Both the position numbers and the translations under genes were made by a program. Below, piece after piece: positions 13,374-24,070 of a DNA stretch of 64,000 nt (position 1 is its first letter; each line of letters begins with the position of its first letter). The notes under the pieces were generated by a model. The model ran no database searches and was not told the origin of the DNA. It saw only the letters and a program-made list of their open reading frames with translations. This DNA is from Ulota crispa (lineage: Eukaryota > Streptophyta > Bryopsida > Orthotrichales > Orthotrichaceae), in assembly GCA_963920765.1 (NCBI GenBank), contig OY987248.1, forward strand, positions 1,307,001 through 1,371,000, given 5' to 3'.

Positions 13374-16300
13374 CATGGTCAGCCTTGGTGAAAGGAGAAT
13401 CGGCTTCCACACTCTTGAGCTTGCGTGCCAGCAGCATGCTCTCTCGCCGTCTCCGTTGCAGCTCCTGGCGACACTGCCTCCACACACCAAGCATGCACAG
13501 AAAGATGAGAGCTCCGCCCATGCCCACGGCAATCCATCCCAACACTCCTGCCGAGGTTATCTCGTCCACTGCATCAGCTGCATATCTCCCAACACCAAGT
13601 CTGTCAGTGCAAAACCCAAACACAACCCTTGCAAATCACTCTACTCTCTGCATTTTAACGAACTCTCTGCATTTCAACGAACTCTCTACTTGTAAACAAA
13701 ATTTTAAAACAATTAAAAATAATAATCCTCAGTCTAACATTCTAGCTTTTTCTAGCTTTTTTTCTGAGTGCAAAACAAACACAACCTTGCAATTCACTCT
13801 ACTTTCTGCATTTCGAACAACAGTTTACTTGAGACCAAAGCTCAAAAACAATTTGTAAAATAATCCAGTCTCTCTTTCTAGCTTTTTTTGAGTAGTAAGT
13901 GGACAATATGGAGTTGGATATTTCTCAGCTTTTGGAAAAGGGATGAGGGATGTCCGCACTCACACGAGCCACTGCCACAGGAGATGCACAAGAGACAGTT
14001 AGACTTCATATTTACTTTTGCACAACAAAGTTCAGGAGTAAGTGCCACACGAAGATGTGCGTACCTGAAAACGGAACACTATATTCATGAAAATGTGCAA
14101 AATTGCGTCGTAAGTGACACAATGACAAGCTTGAAAACCTTTGGTCATGATTTGTGACAAATGTGAAGTGTATCGTGAGACAAGTTTAGAACGAGTTTCT
14201 TTTTTGACATTTTAATAAAAGAGAAATATTGTGTGTAAGTGACCAAATTTGTTAAACATGATTGGCCTTATAAATGTGCCACATTCTTCCTGAGAATAAT
14301 GTTGAACTTTAAACTAACACTATGTACACCACGGTAGTACGTTTAAGGCCCTTACTCATCTTTGTTAACTAGGAAAAAAAGAACTCAAAAGTTACAGAAA
14401 CTCACAAGGAAAATGGAGGATATTGGCCCGCCTGATCTGCATTCCCAATGCATCAAACATGACATCAAATGGTTTAGAAATCTTGCCATAACAACAATTC
14501 CGCACAGACAACTTGAGATCTTTCATAACATTTTGCAATTATAGTTGCGTGGCACCTTTTGATATATCAGTGTCGACTCAGAAGAAGAAGAGCAAAGTCA
14601 TGTCAAATCGCCAGTACATCAAGCACAATTGAAGCTTCAAACTCTTAAACTAGGCCAGGATTATGCCATATTTAACTAGCTTTGAACTATTTACGTGATT
14701 ACAAACTTTTCGTGTTCCTGAACATTCGAGATTTTACCATACTTTGCTTATAATTTCTCAAAGTTTTGCATGTCTTTTTATTTGGACATATCATTGGATA
14801 TTTTGCAAGTACCTCCCAATGTTTAGTAAACCAAAGTAATTTCTGAACTACTACTTATGAGCTTTGAATAGTCCATATTTAACTAAATGTAGCATGATAT
14901 GATTTCCATTAGTTTCCACTCTAATTGCCTTGAAGAGATCTCACTCATTCACATCAATCTCAACTTTGAAAAATACACGGTGTTGTGAATTCATTTTCAT
15001 GGCAACAAATAAAGGATGTTGAACAAGGATTTGCCTGCAAAGGACTTGACAAAGTAATCATGCCAGGTTTAACTAATTCTAGAATTCAAAGGTAAATATA
15101 GTATAGACAAAGTAATAATCATTAGAATATATAATCCAATGTCATACACTTCCTCTACAACAAAACACTCCAAACAAGGACTATTCCCTATCAAGGAATC
15201 ACCTTATACACATTAACAGGTGCCACGTATCAGGAAAACCTTTCAGATTCTCTTGAATCTTACTACGCCACTTCTACTTTTTAAGCTTTTGAATTGCCCT
15301 GAATCAGTTATAAAAGGGAATATTTAAACTTTTGTTGATTTAGTGAGAAATTGGAAATCAAGAGTTTTAATGCTGAAATGGCACCTGTCACGGGGATGAA
15401 GGCGTACTGCACCGACTGTGAGCCATTCCAGTTGACACGAGGGTTGTAACTCCGCAAAAGAGCTTCAGAGGTGTTGAACTCCAAAGCCAAGCTGCTCACG
15501 TTGTTGCCACGGGACATGGATATGGGGTAAGTCAGAAACAGGCCAAAGCTCAGGCTCACCCTTGGGTCCCCACAGAAGCACTTTACGGGAATCTTGAACT
15601 CGGCGCCGGTCAGAATGAAGTTGGGGTCTGCCACGTCATTCCAGGTGGCTACCCAGTTTGTCTGTGTGAGATCCTCGAAGACTGTGCTGGTGATTGATTC
15701 AATGTCGTCCGCTCTTTGAACCTGCAATATCATGCACAAGTCCTCTTACAATCTCAGCTATCTCAACAAAATATATATACATATGCATTAATGGAAATCA
15801 TGTCTTTTTTTCAACAAACTTGGGTGAGAATAAGCACTTTTAGAAACTATGTCCTTTTCTAATCAAGATGTTCTCCCAACTTAAATGCAATGGATCACAA
15901 ACGGAAGTTAGGTCCCTTTTCTAGATTGGAAGTTTGCCTCCACGAAGAAATGCCAAATCTAACCAAGCCACCCAAGTTGAATACAAATGATCACACAAAC
16001 GGAAATCACATCTTTTTCTAAGTTGGGAGTTTACCTTCTACCTGAGTAGAAGTAATAGGGGTATTCACACCTTCTCCGAGAACAAAAACTTCTATGAAGA
16101 ACGTTAAGTTATGGAGTGGAAATAGGAGCCAGTGGGAGCAGTTCTTAATGAAGAAGGTGTGACTGCCCTTTTGTGGGTGGTGGAGAATGGAGAATGAAGA
16201 ATGGTTTACTTAGTAAATAGTGATGAAAGCAAGAGGAGCGAGGGTGAAAAAAGAAACTGTGTGCAAAGACTTCTTCACCCCATTCTTCTCCTCCAGGGGT

Positions 16301-17455
16301 GAAGAAAAAAACTTCTCAATCTTCAAAGAACTCAACATTCGCAAATCAAGGAGGGAGTGCCACATCCCCAGTCACTAAAGATTTTAGAATGGGGGTGAAG
16401 AAGGTGTGGATCACCCCCAATGTCAATTCTACCTTAACTTGTATGGAGATGATCCTTTCTCTGTGTGTACTTTCTAAATGCCCATAGATCTTGCAGCTTT
16501 GCTATTAGCCATTTGAAAAGAGAGGACTATAAAACTCCAAAACAGGGGACAAGATCTACAGTATTGATCCTAACATGAGCCTATAGATAGTACAAATAGA
16601 ATTGGTATCCTTAGTTCGAGTGAACTAGGGTTGAAATTCTACACATGCTCTTCATGTGAAATGATTCACAGACTGCAAAATCTACAAAAAATGTTCATAC
16701 GGCTTGCAACACGTCCAAAACTCCAACCCTGGAGTGGACTTCTTGCCTAGAAATGGCCACAACTTTTCTTACTCCCCTCCGAACAAAAATCAGGCAATTC
16801 TAACCTTTAACATGATAACAAAAAAAAACACAGAGATTCGGACAATGAAGAGTAGTGTCAAATCTACAAACAATGTTTATACGGCTTGCAAACAAGTCCA
16901 AAACTCCAACCTTTGTGGTGAACTTCTTTGCCTAGAAATGGCCACAAATTTTCTTACTCCCCACCGAACAAAAATCAGACAATTCAGACCTTGAATTTGA
17001 CAACAACAAATAAAACACAGAAAATCAAAGAATGAAGAGTAGAGTTTTAGTAACTAAAGCAAGTACAGAGAAAGGGAGAGAGGAAAGCAGACCTGATAAG
17101 CAAATGTTTGGTACAAGTCGTTCTGAAGGCACTCGCAAGAAAATGGAATGTACAACGGCTGGTTGATGAAGACAAAGTGGCGATGGTCGTCAAGAGCTAT
17201 GGCAGGATTCACAGCCAGAATCTCCTCCGCCGTGGTCTGGAACTTCTCCCCAATGGAATCCAGTGTCTCGTTCCCTTGTGCTTTGTAAAACGCGTATGCA
17301 ACATCGCATCCACTATTTGGTACACACACCGCTTCCCCTCCACCACTGGATCCCAGCAACATCAGTAGCAGCAAAATCCACTGCAAGCTCAGCCATGGCC
17401 AACTTTTCAACCCTAATCGCCTCATGTTTCTCAAAACTTTGCTATTTCGAAACAA
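13374..17455 (-). CDS. LysM receptor-like kinase, CERK1/LYK type: ectodomain and membrane segment only
   Basis: Three exons on the minus strand: 17455-17093, 15721-15385 and 13577-13374, with GT donors and AG acceptors that keep frame. The protein starts with a hydrophobic signal peptide (about residues 20-45), then CVPNSGC, three LysM modules (about 51-105, 118-168, 180-232) separated by the CxC pairs CEC (107-109) and CFC (169-171) typical of LYK ectodomains, then a membrane segment (about 245-266), basic residues and FTKADH, which matches the juxtamembrane STKADH of CERK1. In the family the ectodomain binds chitin or lipochitooligosaccharides at the plasma membrane and the cytoplasmic kinase signals. 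The kinase exons are not visible in the remaining 13.3 kb. The acceptor of exon 3 is chosen to keep phase with exon 2; another AG 26 bases upstream would not. Either the intron is very long or the gene is truncated. Confidence 0.85.
13603..13900. repeat. Tandem duplication in LYK intron 2
   Basis: A block beginning GTGCAAAACCCAAACACAAC (13606) recurs, diverged, at about 13768 (GTGCAAAACAAACACAACC). Both copies contain CACTCTACT, CTGCATTT and, further on, TCTAGCTTTTT. The duplication lies a few bases from the exon 3 acceptor on the minus strand. Confidence 0.6.
14640..14880. repeat. Inverted copy of the 11.4-kb repeat
   Basis: Carries TTTTGCAAGTACCTCCCAAT and CTACTACTTATGAGCTTTGA, reverse-complement relatives of segments near 11.48 and 11.42 kb. 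It lies within LYK intron 2. Confidence 0.5.
16058..16417. mobile_element. Possible MITE in LYK intron 1
   Basis: Left GGGGTATTCACACCTTCTCC and right the inverse of GGGGTGATCCACACCTTCTT. Further inverted pieces lie inside (GAAGAAGGTGTG, TGAAGAA). No clear target duplication. Within the intron between exons 1 and 2. Confidence 0.4.
16679..17040. repeat. Two-copy tandem repeat, unit about 180 bp
   Basis: The unit at 16679-16859 (with ACGGCTTGCAA, CCAAAACTCCAACC, CTAGAAATGGCCACAA, GAACAAAAATCAG, AATGAAGAGTAG) is repeated at 16860-17040 with moderate divergence. It lies in LYK intron 1, ending about 50 bp from the exon 1 donor. Confidence 0.8.
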
Positions 17456-17958
17456 CCTAACTTAGTTCATTAATCTCTCGCTCCTGCCATGGCGTAACTC
17501 AGATACTTTCACAACAACAAACGAAACCTTTGCAACCACGCTTGAAGAAGAGCCCTCTCCAGTTTTTTTGCTAAAAATCTGCTGAGGATTTGTTCAAAGC
17601 TACCAGGACGGTGAGAGTGACATGAGCATATGCTTGCTTCGTCTGCTTTTTCCAAGCCATGAGTGCATACAGAAGAAGAAGATACCCAGCCCTTTGACAA
17701 AAGCCGGCAGATTGCAATGATAGGAGTTTGCCATACAGTAGTAAGTATAAGTATATTCTCAGAAAGCAACTTCTAAAAGACGGAGAGTTTCAGTATTCAC
17801 ACAAAACAGAAGGCGCGAGCAGCCATCTTTAAACTGGCTAAGTTAGCAGAATTGCTACCAAAAATTTGATGTAGCTAAGAAACTTGTGGACTTTACAGTG
17901 TTAAATTTGTTAGTTTTAGTTTTTTAGCAATGTCTTTAGCCACTTGAGCTAAGCTTAA

Positions 17959-18201
17959 CCCTTGAGCGCCCAAGGGGCCAGAATATGGCCTCTTGGTTTT
18001 GGAAGAAAATTTCCTTATTTGACTGTTATAATCTTTTCAATGGTATGATGAAAGGACATGTCTTTTTCTTTGAAGCTTCAGACCTATGTTCATTACCAAT
18101 TGATATGGTCAATTTTTATGAATCTCTTTTAGATAATAGTTTGATTGGAATGAGTTCCAAAGGGTTTAGATTTGAGTGAACTTGTGCTGGGCGCTCAGGG
18201 G
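17959..18201. mobile_element. TTAA-flanked piggyBac-like MITE, 243 bp
   Basis: Exact TTAA on each side (17955-17958, 18202-18205). Termini CCCTTGAGCGCCCAAGGG and CCCCTGAGCGCCCAGC are inverted copies and closely match the element at 4263-4812. Lies about 500 bp upstream of the LYK start. The plus-strand open frame across it is not a gene. Confidence 0.8.
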
Positions 18202-18205
18202 TTAA

Positions 18206-20119
18206 TATAAAAATTATATTTGGGATCAGTGATTGCGAGCGTATGTATTTTTTTTACTTACAATTTTTGGAAAACACATATATTTTTTGGCTTTGATTTG
18301 AACATGATGACTAATACAGAAATAATCCTGAAATCCTGCTCACACGAGTGATGCATATCCGCTGCATGTACGAAATCCCTTCAGAAAAGCAAATCTAGTG
18401 TACTCGAAAGTCTCCACTGAAAATCTAGACAGTCTGCCAAAATCGACAGTTTGACTACCGTACCGTATTGATCAGTGTTCATCAACATGGCGAAAAAGTT
18501 GGCAGAAATGGCAAAAAAAGGCGAAAAAGTTAGCAAGAATGGCAAAGCAATAGCAAACATTCCACCAAGTATTTGGTTCTTACTATGGAAAATTGAAAGA
18601 TGGGGGTACCATAATGTTAACTAGCAGGGCTTGGAACATATTTTGAAGTGGGTTTTGCTGCTTGAGGTAATTATGAAAGCCCTACAGACTTGGGATTGTA
18701 GGGTGATCTTTTTAGGCAAGCCAGAAAGCTACAAAAAGAAATTCAAGCTACAGGCCCATAAGAAAAAATAGCTTCATGGAGCTAGATGTCACTCAACATT
18801 TCAAATCTAAATGCCAATCATGCATCAGAAAAAAAAAATATGTTGTTGTTTGTAGCCAATCAAATAGAAACTTAGGCAAAAAACAATGTGGTCATCACGC
18901 CATGTGGAGCCATATTATTTGGAAATCAAGTCGTCTTTAAGTTTTTTTGAGAAAATGCCTCTTTTGTTATAAATTTTTGAGTTTTGGAACCCATGTTTTC
19001 ATAAAATTCATTTTTGTATTACCAATTTTTGATTTTAGGAAAATTTGGTCACAATCAACAAGCTCAAAGTGTAAATACTTGTAGCCTAATTTTGCACTTA
19101 AAAGATATCTTGTGTGGCCATATTTGCACCTTTGAAAATTACCACATGGCCTGGGAAGCTGCCGGTCCAAAATTTAAAAAAACAGTGCTTGGGAATACAG
19201 GTGCCAATGGAGGACAAAATATGGAATTCGGCGAGAGAATGAACTGTGATAAAAATTGGATTCTGGAATTTTGGTTTTCGAGGAAAACGGATTCCTTTTT
19301 TTGCAAATATTTGCGTTATCCTTTTTACCTATATTAGAGACACTTGTGTTTATAACTTAGGGTACTTTTGACTAAGCGGAAGGGCTTTAACAAGGCTTTA
19401 CAATGGCTCTACAAAGGCTTTACTAGGTCTCTTTCATTTGTTGAAGGATTTTCATGTAATGTTTAGTACAAAATCTTCCAAATTCAAAAGTTGAGTAATT
19501 TTAAAAAGATTATGACATTGATGTTCACAAATCATTTACACGTGAAGGGATAAAGGTGAGGTGTCACTACATATCAATTAGAGATGAAAGACAAATAACG
19601 GTTGTCTTCATTATCAGTTTAGAGAAACAGAAAAACACAATATTTGCAAGAAAAGGACTATGATTTTATTTTTCTTTATTTTAAATCGATTCTTTTCAAA
19701 CTACAAATTTCATGGAATTTTCATTCTTTTTGAAATTTCACTTAAAAAGCTTAGCGGTGGAAAGATGCGTCAGAAGGGCTATGGAGTCCTTTGTTATCTT
19801 GACCTGAGCATGAGTGTCTGTAAATGAAGTTGGTCTTTTTGACTTCGTTCTCCTGGCGCTCACAGCAATATTTGGAAGGTTCAATAGAATAAATTAATCT
19901 TGTACTTTGTACTTTCTGCATTTAATAGTAGGTTGGTTGGGTACAACTGAGTTGTTTGTTGAATGTCCAAAAAGGTAGTTGGGTTGGGTGGTGTTGCTTG
20001 ATTGGGCAACACTCAACACCCATGATAAGCAAATGTGAAAACTTAATGTGATAAGAAAAATGTGTTAAATTTGTCATTGAAGAGAAGTCATCATTACATG
20101 TTATGAGGTGTTAAACAAT
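18206..20119. other. Gene-free AT-rich stretch
   Basis: No recognisable gene. A short run of GGCAAAAAAGGCGAAAAAG-like repeats is at 18490-18560. The open frame at 19014-19337 shows no known domain. Confidence 0.35.
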
Positions 20120-21061
20120 GCCCTAAAGGACCAAATGGTTGTTTGACAGCCACTAGAGAACTCGGGTAGGGTCATATGGAGTTAATTTTTATTTGATTTC
20201 CTCAAAATTGTTACACAAGGTGCAAATATGTATTCTATAAGTGGAAATGTAATTTTTCCCCAATTGGATACCCGGTTCAAAGGTTATGTTGCCCAAAAGA
20301 AATTAGGCAGCTTGGGCAGTTTGGGCATTTTTGGAGAATCTTATGCTAAAACTCTCATCAACTTTTGAAATTTGGCAAGTATGTTACTAAAAAATATGGT
20401 GTACAATTGTCAAAAAAAAAAAGCTCTCACATCACATTTTGAAGGGAGTCAAACTTTGTTAACTATGTATGGGCAGCTTCAAGAAAAAAAAAATCCTCTA
20501 ACTTTAGGCCTTGTTTTCTTTCAATCCATAAATCCAAAGCTCTAGAAACTTTTTCACATGTTTCAAATGTTTGTCTCTAATTTTATACCGTTCAGATTTC
20601 AGATAGAAGACTTCCTCGTTGCACAAGAAATCATGAAAGAATGACTAATGTATTGCCAATTTGCTTAACCTCTTTGCATTGGAGGATGATTTAGAACAAA
20701 CTCAATTACATTTTTGCATCTGAAAATTTTCATGAATGAACCTAAACATCATATACTTGTGAATGGTTAGAAAGCTCAAATTTGTATAGAGCAAAAAATT
20801 TACTCTATGAAGGGTCAAAGCCTGCTGACCTTGTTATGCAGGAATAAATAAAAGTAGTTTTTCTCACTTCAAACATTATAATCTTACAATCCATGCAATC
20901 AAATGGGCTGAATTTTTTTGCACATATTATTTTATCTATTTTGCACACTTTTGTACGGTTGAAATTGAAAAAAAAAGTTTTTAATTTAAATCTTAGGCAA
21001 TGCACTAACATTTGGCAGTTTCTGAGATTTTTTTCAAAATACACCCTTGGTCCTTTAGGGG
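20120..21061. mobile_element. Probable TTAA piggyBac-like element, about 940 bp
   Basis: Right end CCTTGGTCCTTTAGGGG followed by TTAA. The left partner is CCCTAAAGGACCAAATGG at 20121, where the expected TTAA is not intact (a TTAA lies 10 bases upstream). Length fits the 910-940-bp class. Confidence 0.6.
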
Positions 21062-21479
21062 TTAAGAAAAAATGGTACGTAGTGTACAATCAGTTAATCA
21101 AAAATTTAAAAATTTGATTGGATTTTGAAACTGCAAGAAAAAAGTTGGCTAGATATTTAAGAAAATATCTTATTTAATACAAATATAGGTATTAACAAGT
21201 GCAAACTCATGAAAATCCACATAAAGATGTGTTTGCAATATAAATAAAGGTAATATCTCGTGCTAACGCACAAAAATTAGTTGAGAATAGGAAATGTAGG
21301 ATATTAGCTAGTGAAGCGCAAAATTTCCTTGAAATTTCTTGACATATACATCAATATTGGAAGATTCATATAGACGTGAAAAAAGTGATGCATACATGTG
21401 TATACATACATACATTTTATATATACAAATAGAGATGCAGATGCAGATGCAGATCCAGATCCAGATACAGATAGATAGA

Positions 21480-21885
21480 GGGAATTATTACAACAACACC
21501 CTAAAATGTTAACAAAACATCCCTTAAGAGCATGAAAATGTGATTTTTAATGCTAATTTTGTTGATTTTTTAAATTTGGATCAAAAGACTTGTTTCACCT
21601 TTATCATTCTAAGGATATACTAAAAAGAAGGTGTGCTTGAATTTGAGACTAAAAATATGAGACTTTTGAAATATTCAAAGCAAAAATACATCAAAAAATA
21701 GTATTGGTGCAATAATATTTCAACAAAAAAATTTGTTTGTCATGTTTTCTTTCAAGGAGGTGGTAATATTGTGATTAAATGAATGATGGACCACTTAATA
21801 AATCAAAAATAGCATTAAATTATCTAATTTCATGCTTAAAAGGAGTGTTCCATTAGCAATTTAGGGTGTCGCTATAGTAATTCCC
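21480..21885. mobile_element. TA-type MITE, GGGAATT family, copy A
   Basis: Left GGGAATTATTACAACAACAC and right the inverse of GGGAATTACTATAGCGACAC; the similarity of arms runs about 40 bp. The interior segment GGAGGTGGTAAT ... AATGATGGACCACTT is shared with copy B at 22664-23302. Followed directly by a Helitron-like terminus. A GATGCA/GATCCA/GATAGA microsatellite precedes it. Confidence 0.7.
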
Positions 21886-21903
21886 TATATGTATATACAT
21901 ATA

Positions 21904-22210
21904 CTAGTATACTACCCGTCATACCGACGGGTTTATGCCCCCCACCCCCTATCCCCGTGCTACCCAATCCTTGTGCCCTCATATTGTCTAGCCCTCTATC
22001 CCCATGCCCCCTTATGCCCGTTCATACCCCCACCCCCTATCCCCATGCTCCCCGATCCTTGTGCCCCAATATCCCCATGCCTTCTATCCTCGTGCCTCTA
22101 TCTCCGTGCCCTCTTATCCCCGTGCCCCCTTATCCTTGTGCTCCCTTATCCCCGTGCACCCATATCCTTATGCCTCCTTATTCTTGTGCCCTCTTTTGGC
22201 TGAGAGAAAG
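21904..22210. repeat. Helitron-like terminus followed by C-rich minisatellite, block A
   Basis: Read on the minus strand, the hairpin CCCGTCGGTATGACGGG is followed by about 7 bases and CTAG, then T, the form of a Helitron 3' end. Next to it on the plus strand is a diverged minisatellite of about 17 bp (CCCCCTTATCCCCGTGC and variants). The open frames through it give PCPLIPVPPY-like peptides in all three frames, which marks simple repeats rather than a protein. The block ends with AGTTGTGGTGCAACTGCC. Confidence 0.5.
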
Positions 22211-22663
22211 TTGTGGTGCAACTGCCAGTGACGGTGCAACTGCCAGTAACTTGTTGTTAACGTCTAGTGAAGCAAATAAAAGAGAGTCATAGACAATTTT
22301 ACTTTATCCATTTATACCTTTTTGATCCTAGTTGTGCCCAAACCTAACTTATGCCCGACCCTAACTGATTGAACGCTATTATATGATAGGCCCTAACTAA
22401 CTAATGGCTATTTTTTTATTAATATAGATATACTAGTGCACTTGTGCACCTGCGATTTTGACGGAAGGCTATTGTGCAAGAAAGTTTAAGCAGTTCTCCT
22501 CCTTCTCTCACGGTCACCCCTATCCCTGTATACACCCCATCCCCAAGGCCGACCATAACAGCCATTTAATCTTTTTAGAGCACACACCCAAGTGACCCAA
22601 CTACCCAACTAATAGAAATAAGACTATTATAGAAATGTATATATATATATATATATATATATA

Positions 22664-23302
22664 GGGAATTGCTAAAGTCACACCCAAAATTGCTAATGCC
22701 ACTTTCCAAGTTGGGCTATGAGCATGGAATGTGAGAATCTAATGCTGTTTTATTATTATTATTTGAATCAAAAATTTACTTTCACCTTTATCATTCTAAA
22801 GGATACATTCAAAAAAAGTGGAGGTATTTGGATTTGAAAAAATATATATATGACTTTTGAATTACTTAAAGCAAAAATACATTAAAAAAATAGCATGCAA
22901 TAAAAGTTCAATTTTTTGTATTTGCTCTACTTTCTTTTAACCCCTAAGCCCCTAGAGTTATTTTAGGATTTAGGAGAAAATGGGGGATTTAATGGATACC
23001 ACAGCTTGGAAAATCACATCCAAAAAAAGTGATTGCAAGATTTGAAAAATGACTACCTTCTTTGCTGATGGGGACCAACCATGATTGTTTTCATTATACG
23101 GATTGAGAGAAAAAGTGAGATAAAGTTTGTAGGCCCATCAACAATATAATGTTGACCGGGCTCTCTGGGGTTAAGGAGGTGGTAATGCAATTATTGAAAG
23201 AATGATGGACCACTTGAATAAACAAAAATAACACAAATTCTCAAATTACATGCTTGTAGAGGTGTGGCATTAGCAAATTTGGATGTGACTTTAGCAATTC
23301 CC
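22664..23302. mobile_element. TA-type MITE, GGGAATT family, copy B, with nested element
   Basis: Termini GGGAATTGCTAAAGTCACA in inverted orientation, with about 40 bp of arm similarity and TA on both flanks. The interior is shared with copy A. A 230-bp TTAA element (22941-23170) is inserted in the middle. Confidence 0.8.
22941..23170. mobile_element. TTAA-flanked piggyBac-like MITE, 230 bp
   Basis: Exact TTAA on both sides (22937-22940, 23171-23174). Termini CCCCTAAGCCCCTAGAG and inverse of CCCCAGAGAGCCCGGTC. It interrupts the GGGAATT MITE; copy A lacks the insertion, which confirms its borders. Confidence 0.8.
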
Positions 23303-23324
23303 TATATATATATACTACTACTAC

Positions 23325-23830
23325 TACCATACTGCCTGTTGTACCGACAGGTTTATGCCCCCCACCCCCTATCCCCGTGCTCCCTGATCCTTGTGCCCCC
23401 TTATTCCCGTGTCTCCTTACCTTTGTGTCCTCTCATCCTCGTGCTCCCTTATCCCCGTGCCCCCTTATTCTCGTGCCCCCTTATCCTTGTGCCTTCTTTT
23501 GGCCAAAAAAGAGTTGTGGTGCAACTGCTAGTGCCCGTCGTACTGACGGGTTTATGCCCCCCCACCCCTATCCTCGTGCTCCTCGATCCTTGTTCCTCCA
23601 TATCCTCGTGCATCTATCCCCATGCCCTTTTATCCCCGTGCCCCCTTATCCCCGTGTCCCTTATCCCCGTGCCCCCTTATCCCGTGCTCCCTTATCTGTG
23701 TGCCCCCTTATTTCCATGCCCCCTTATTCCCATGCCCCCTTATCTTTGTGCTTCCTCATTCCCGTGCCCCCTTATTCCTATGCCCTCTTTTGGCCAAGAG
23801 AAAGTTGTGGTGCAACTGCCACTGACTTGT
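23325..23830. repeat. Helitron-like hairpins and C-rich minisatellite, block B
   Basis: Two successive repeats of the block A arrangement: the hairpin CCTGTTGTACCGACAGG (about 23334) with minisatellite to about 23500, then CCCGTCGTACTGACGGG (about 23535) with minisatellite to about 23790. Each ends with TTTTGGCC and AGTTGTGGTGCAACTGC. The open frames are repeat artefacts. Confidence 0.55.
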
Positions 23831-23974
23831 TGTTCACGTTTAGTGAAACAAATAAAAAAGAGTCATAGGTGATTTTACTTTATCCATTTATACCTTTTTT
23901 TTATCATAGTCATGCCTAAACCTAACTTATGCCCGACCCTATTTGATTGAACGCTATTACATGATAGGCCCTGA

Positions 23975-23988
23975 TTGACGGATGTATA

Positions 23989-24040
<52 letters not shown>

Positions 24041-24070
24041 CATATACATTTATATATACATATACATATA
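23975..24070. repeat. TG/TA microsatellite
   Basis: Runs of GTGTGT, then TATATA for about 30 bases, then TACATATA repeats. The Tc1-like element begins immediately after, using a TA of this tract as target. Confidence 0.9.

Noticed and set aside
21889-23872. Long proline/cysteine-rich open frames on the plus strand
   Set aside because: All three frames are open and give similar PCPLIPVPPY-type peptides, because the DNA is a C-rich minisatellite. There is no reason to see a protein.
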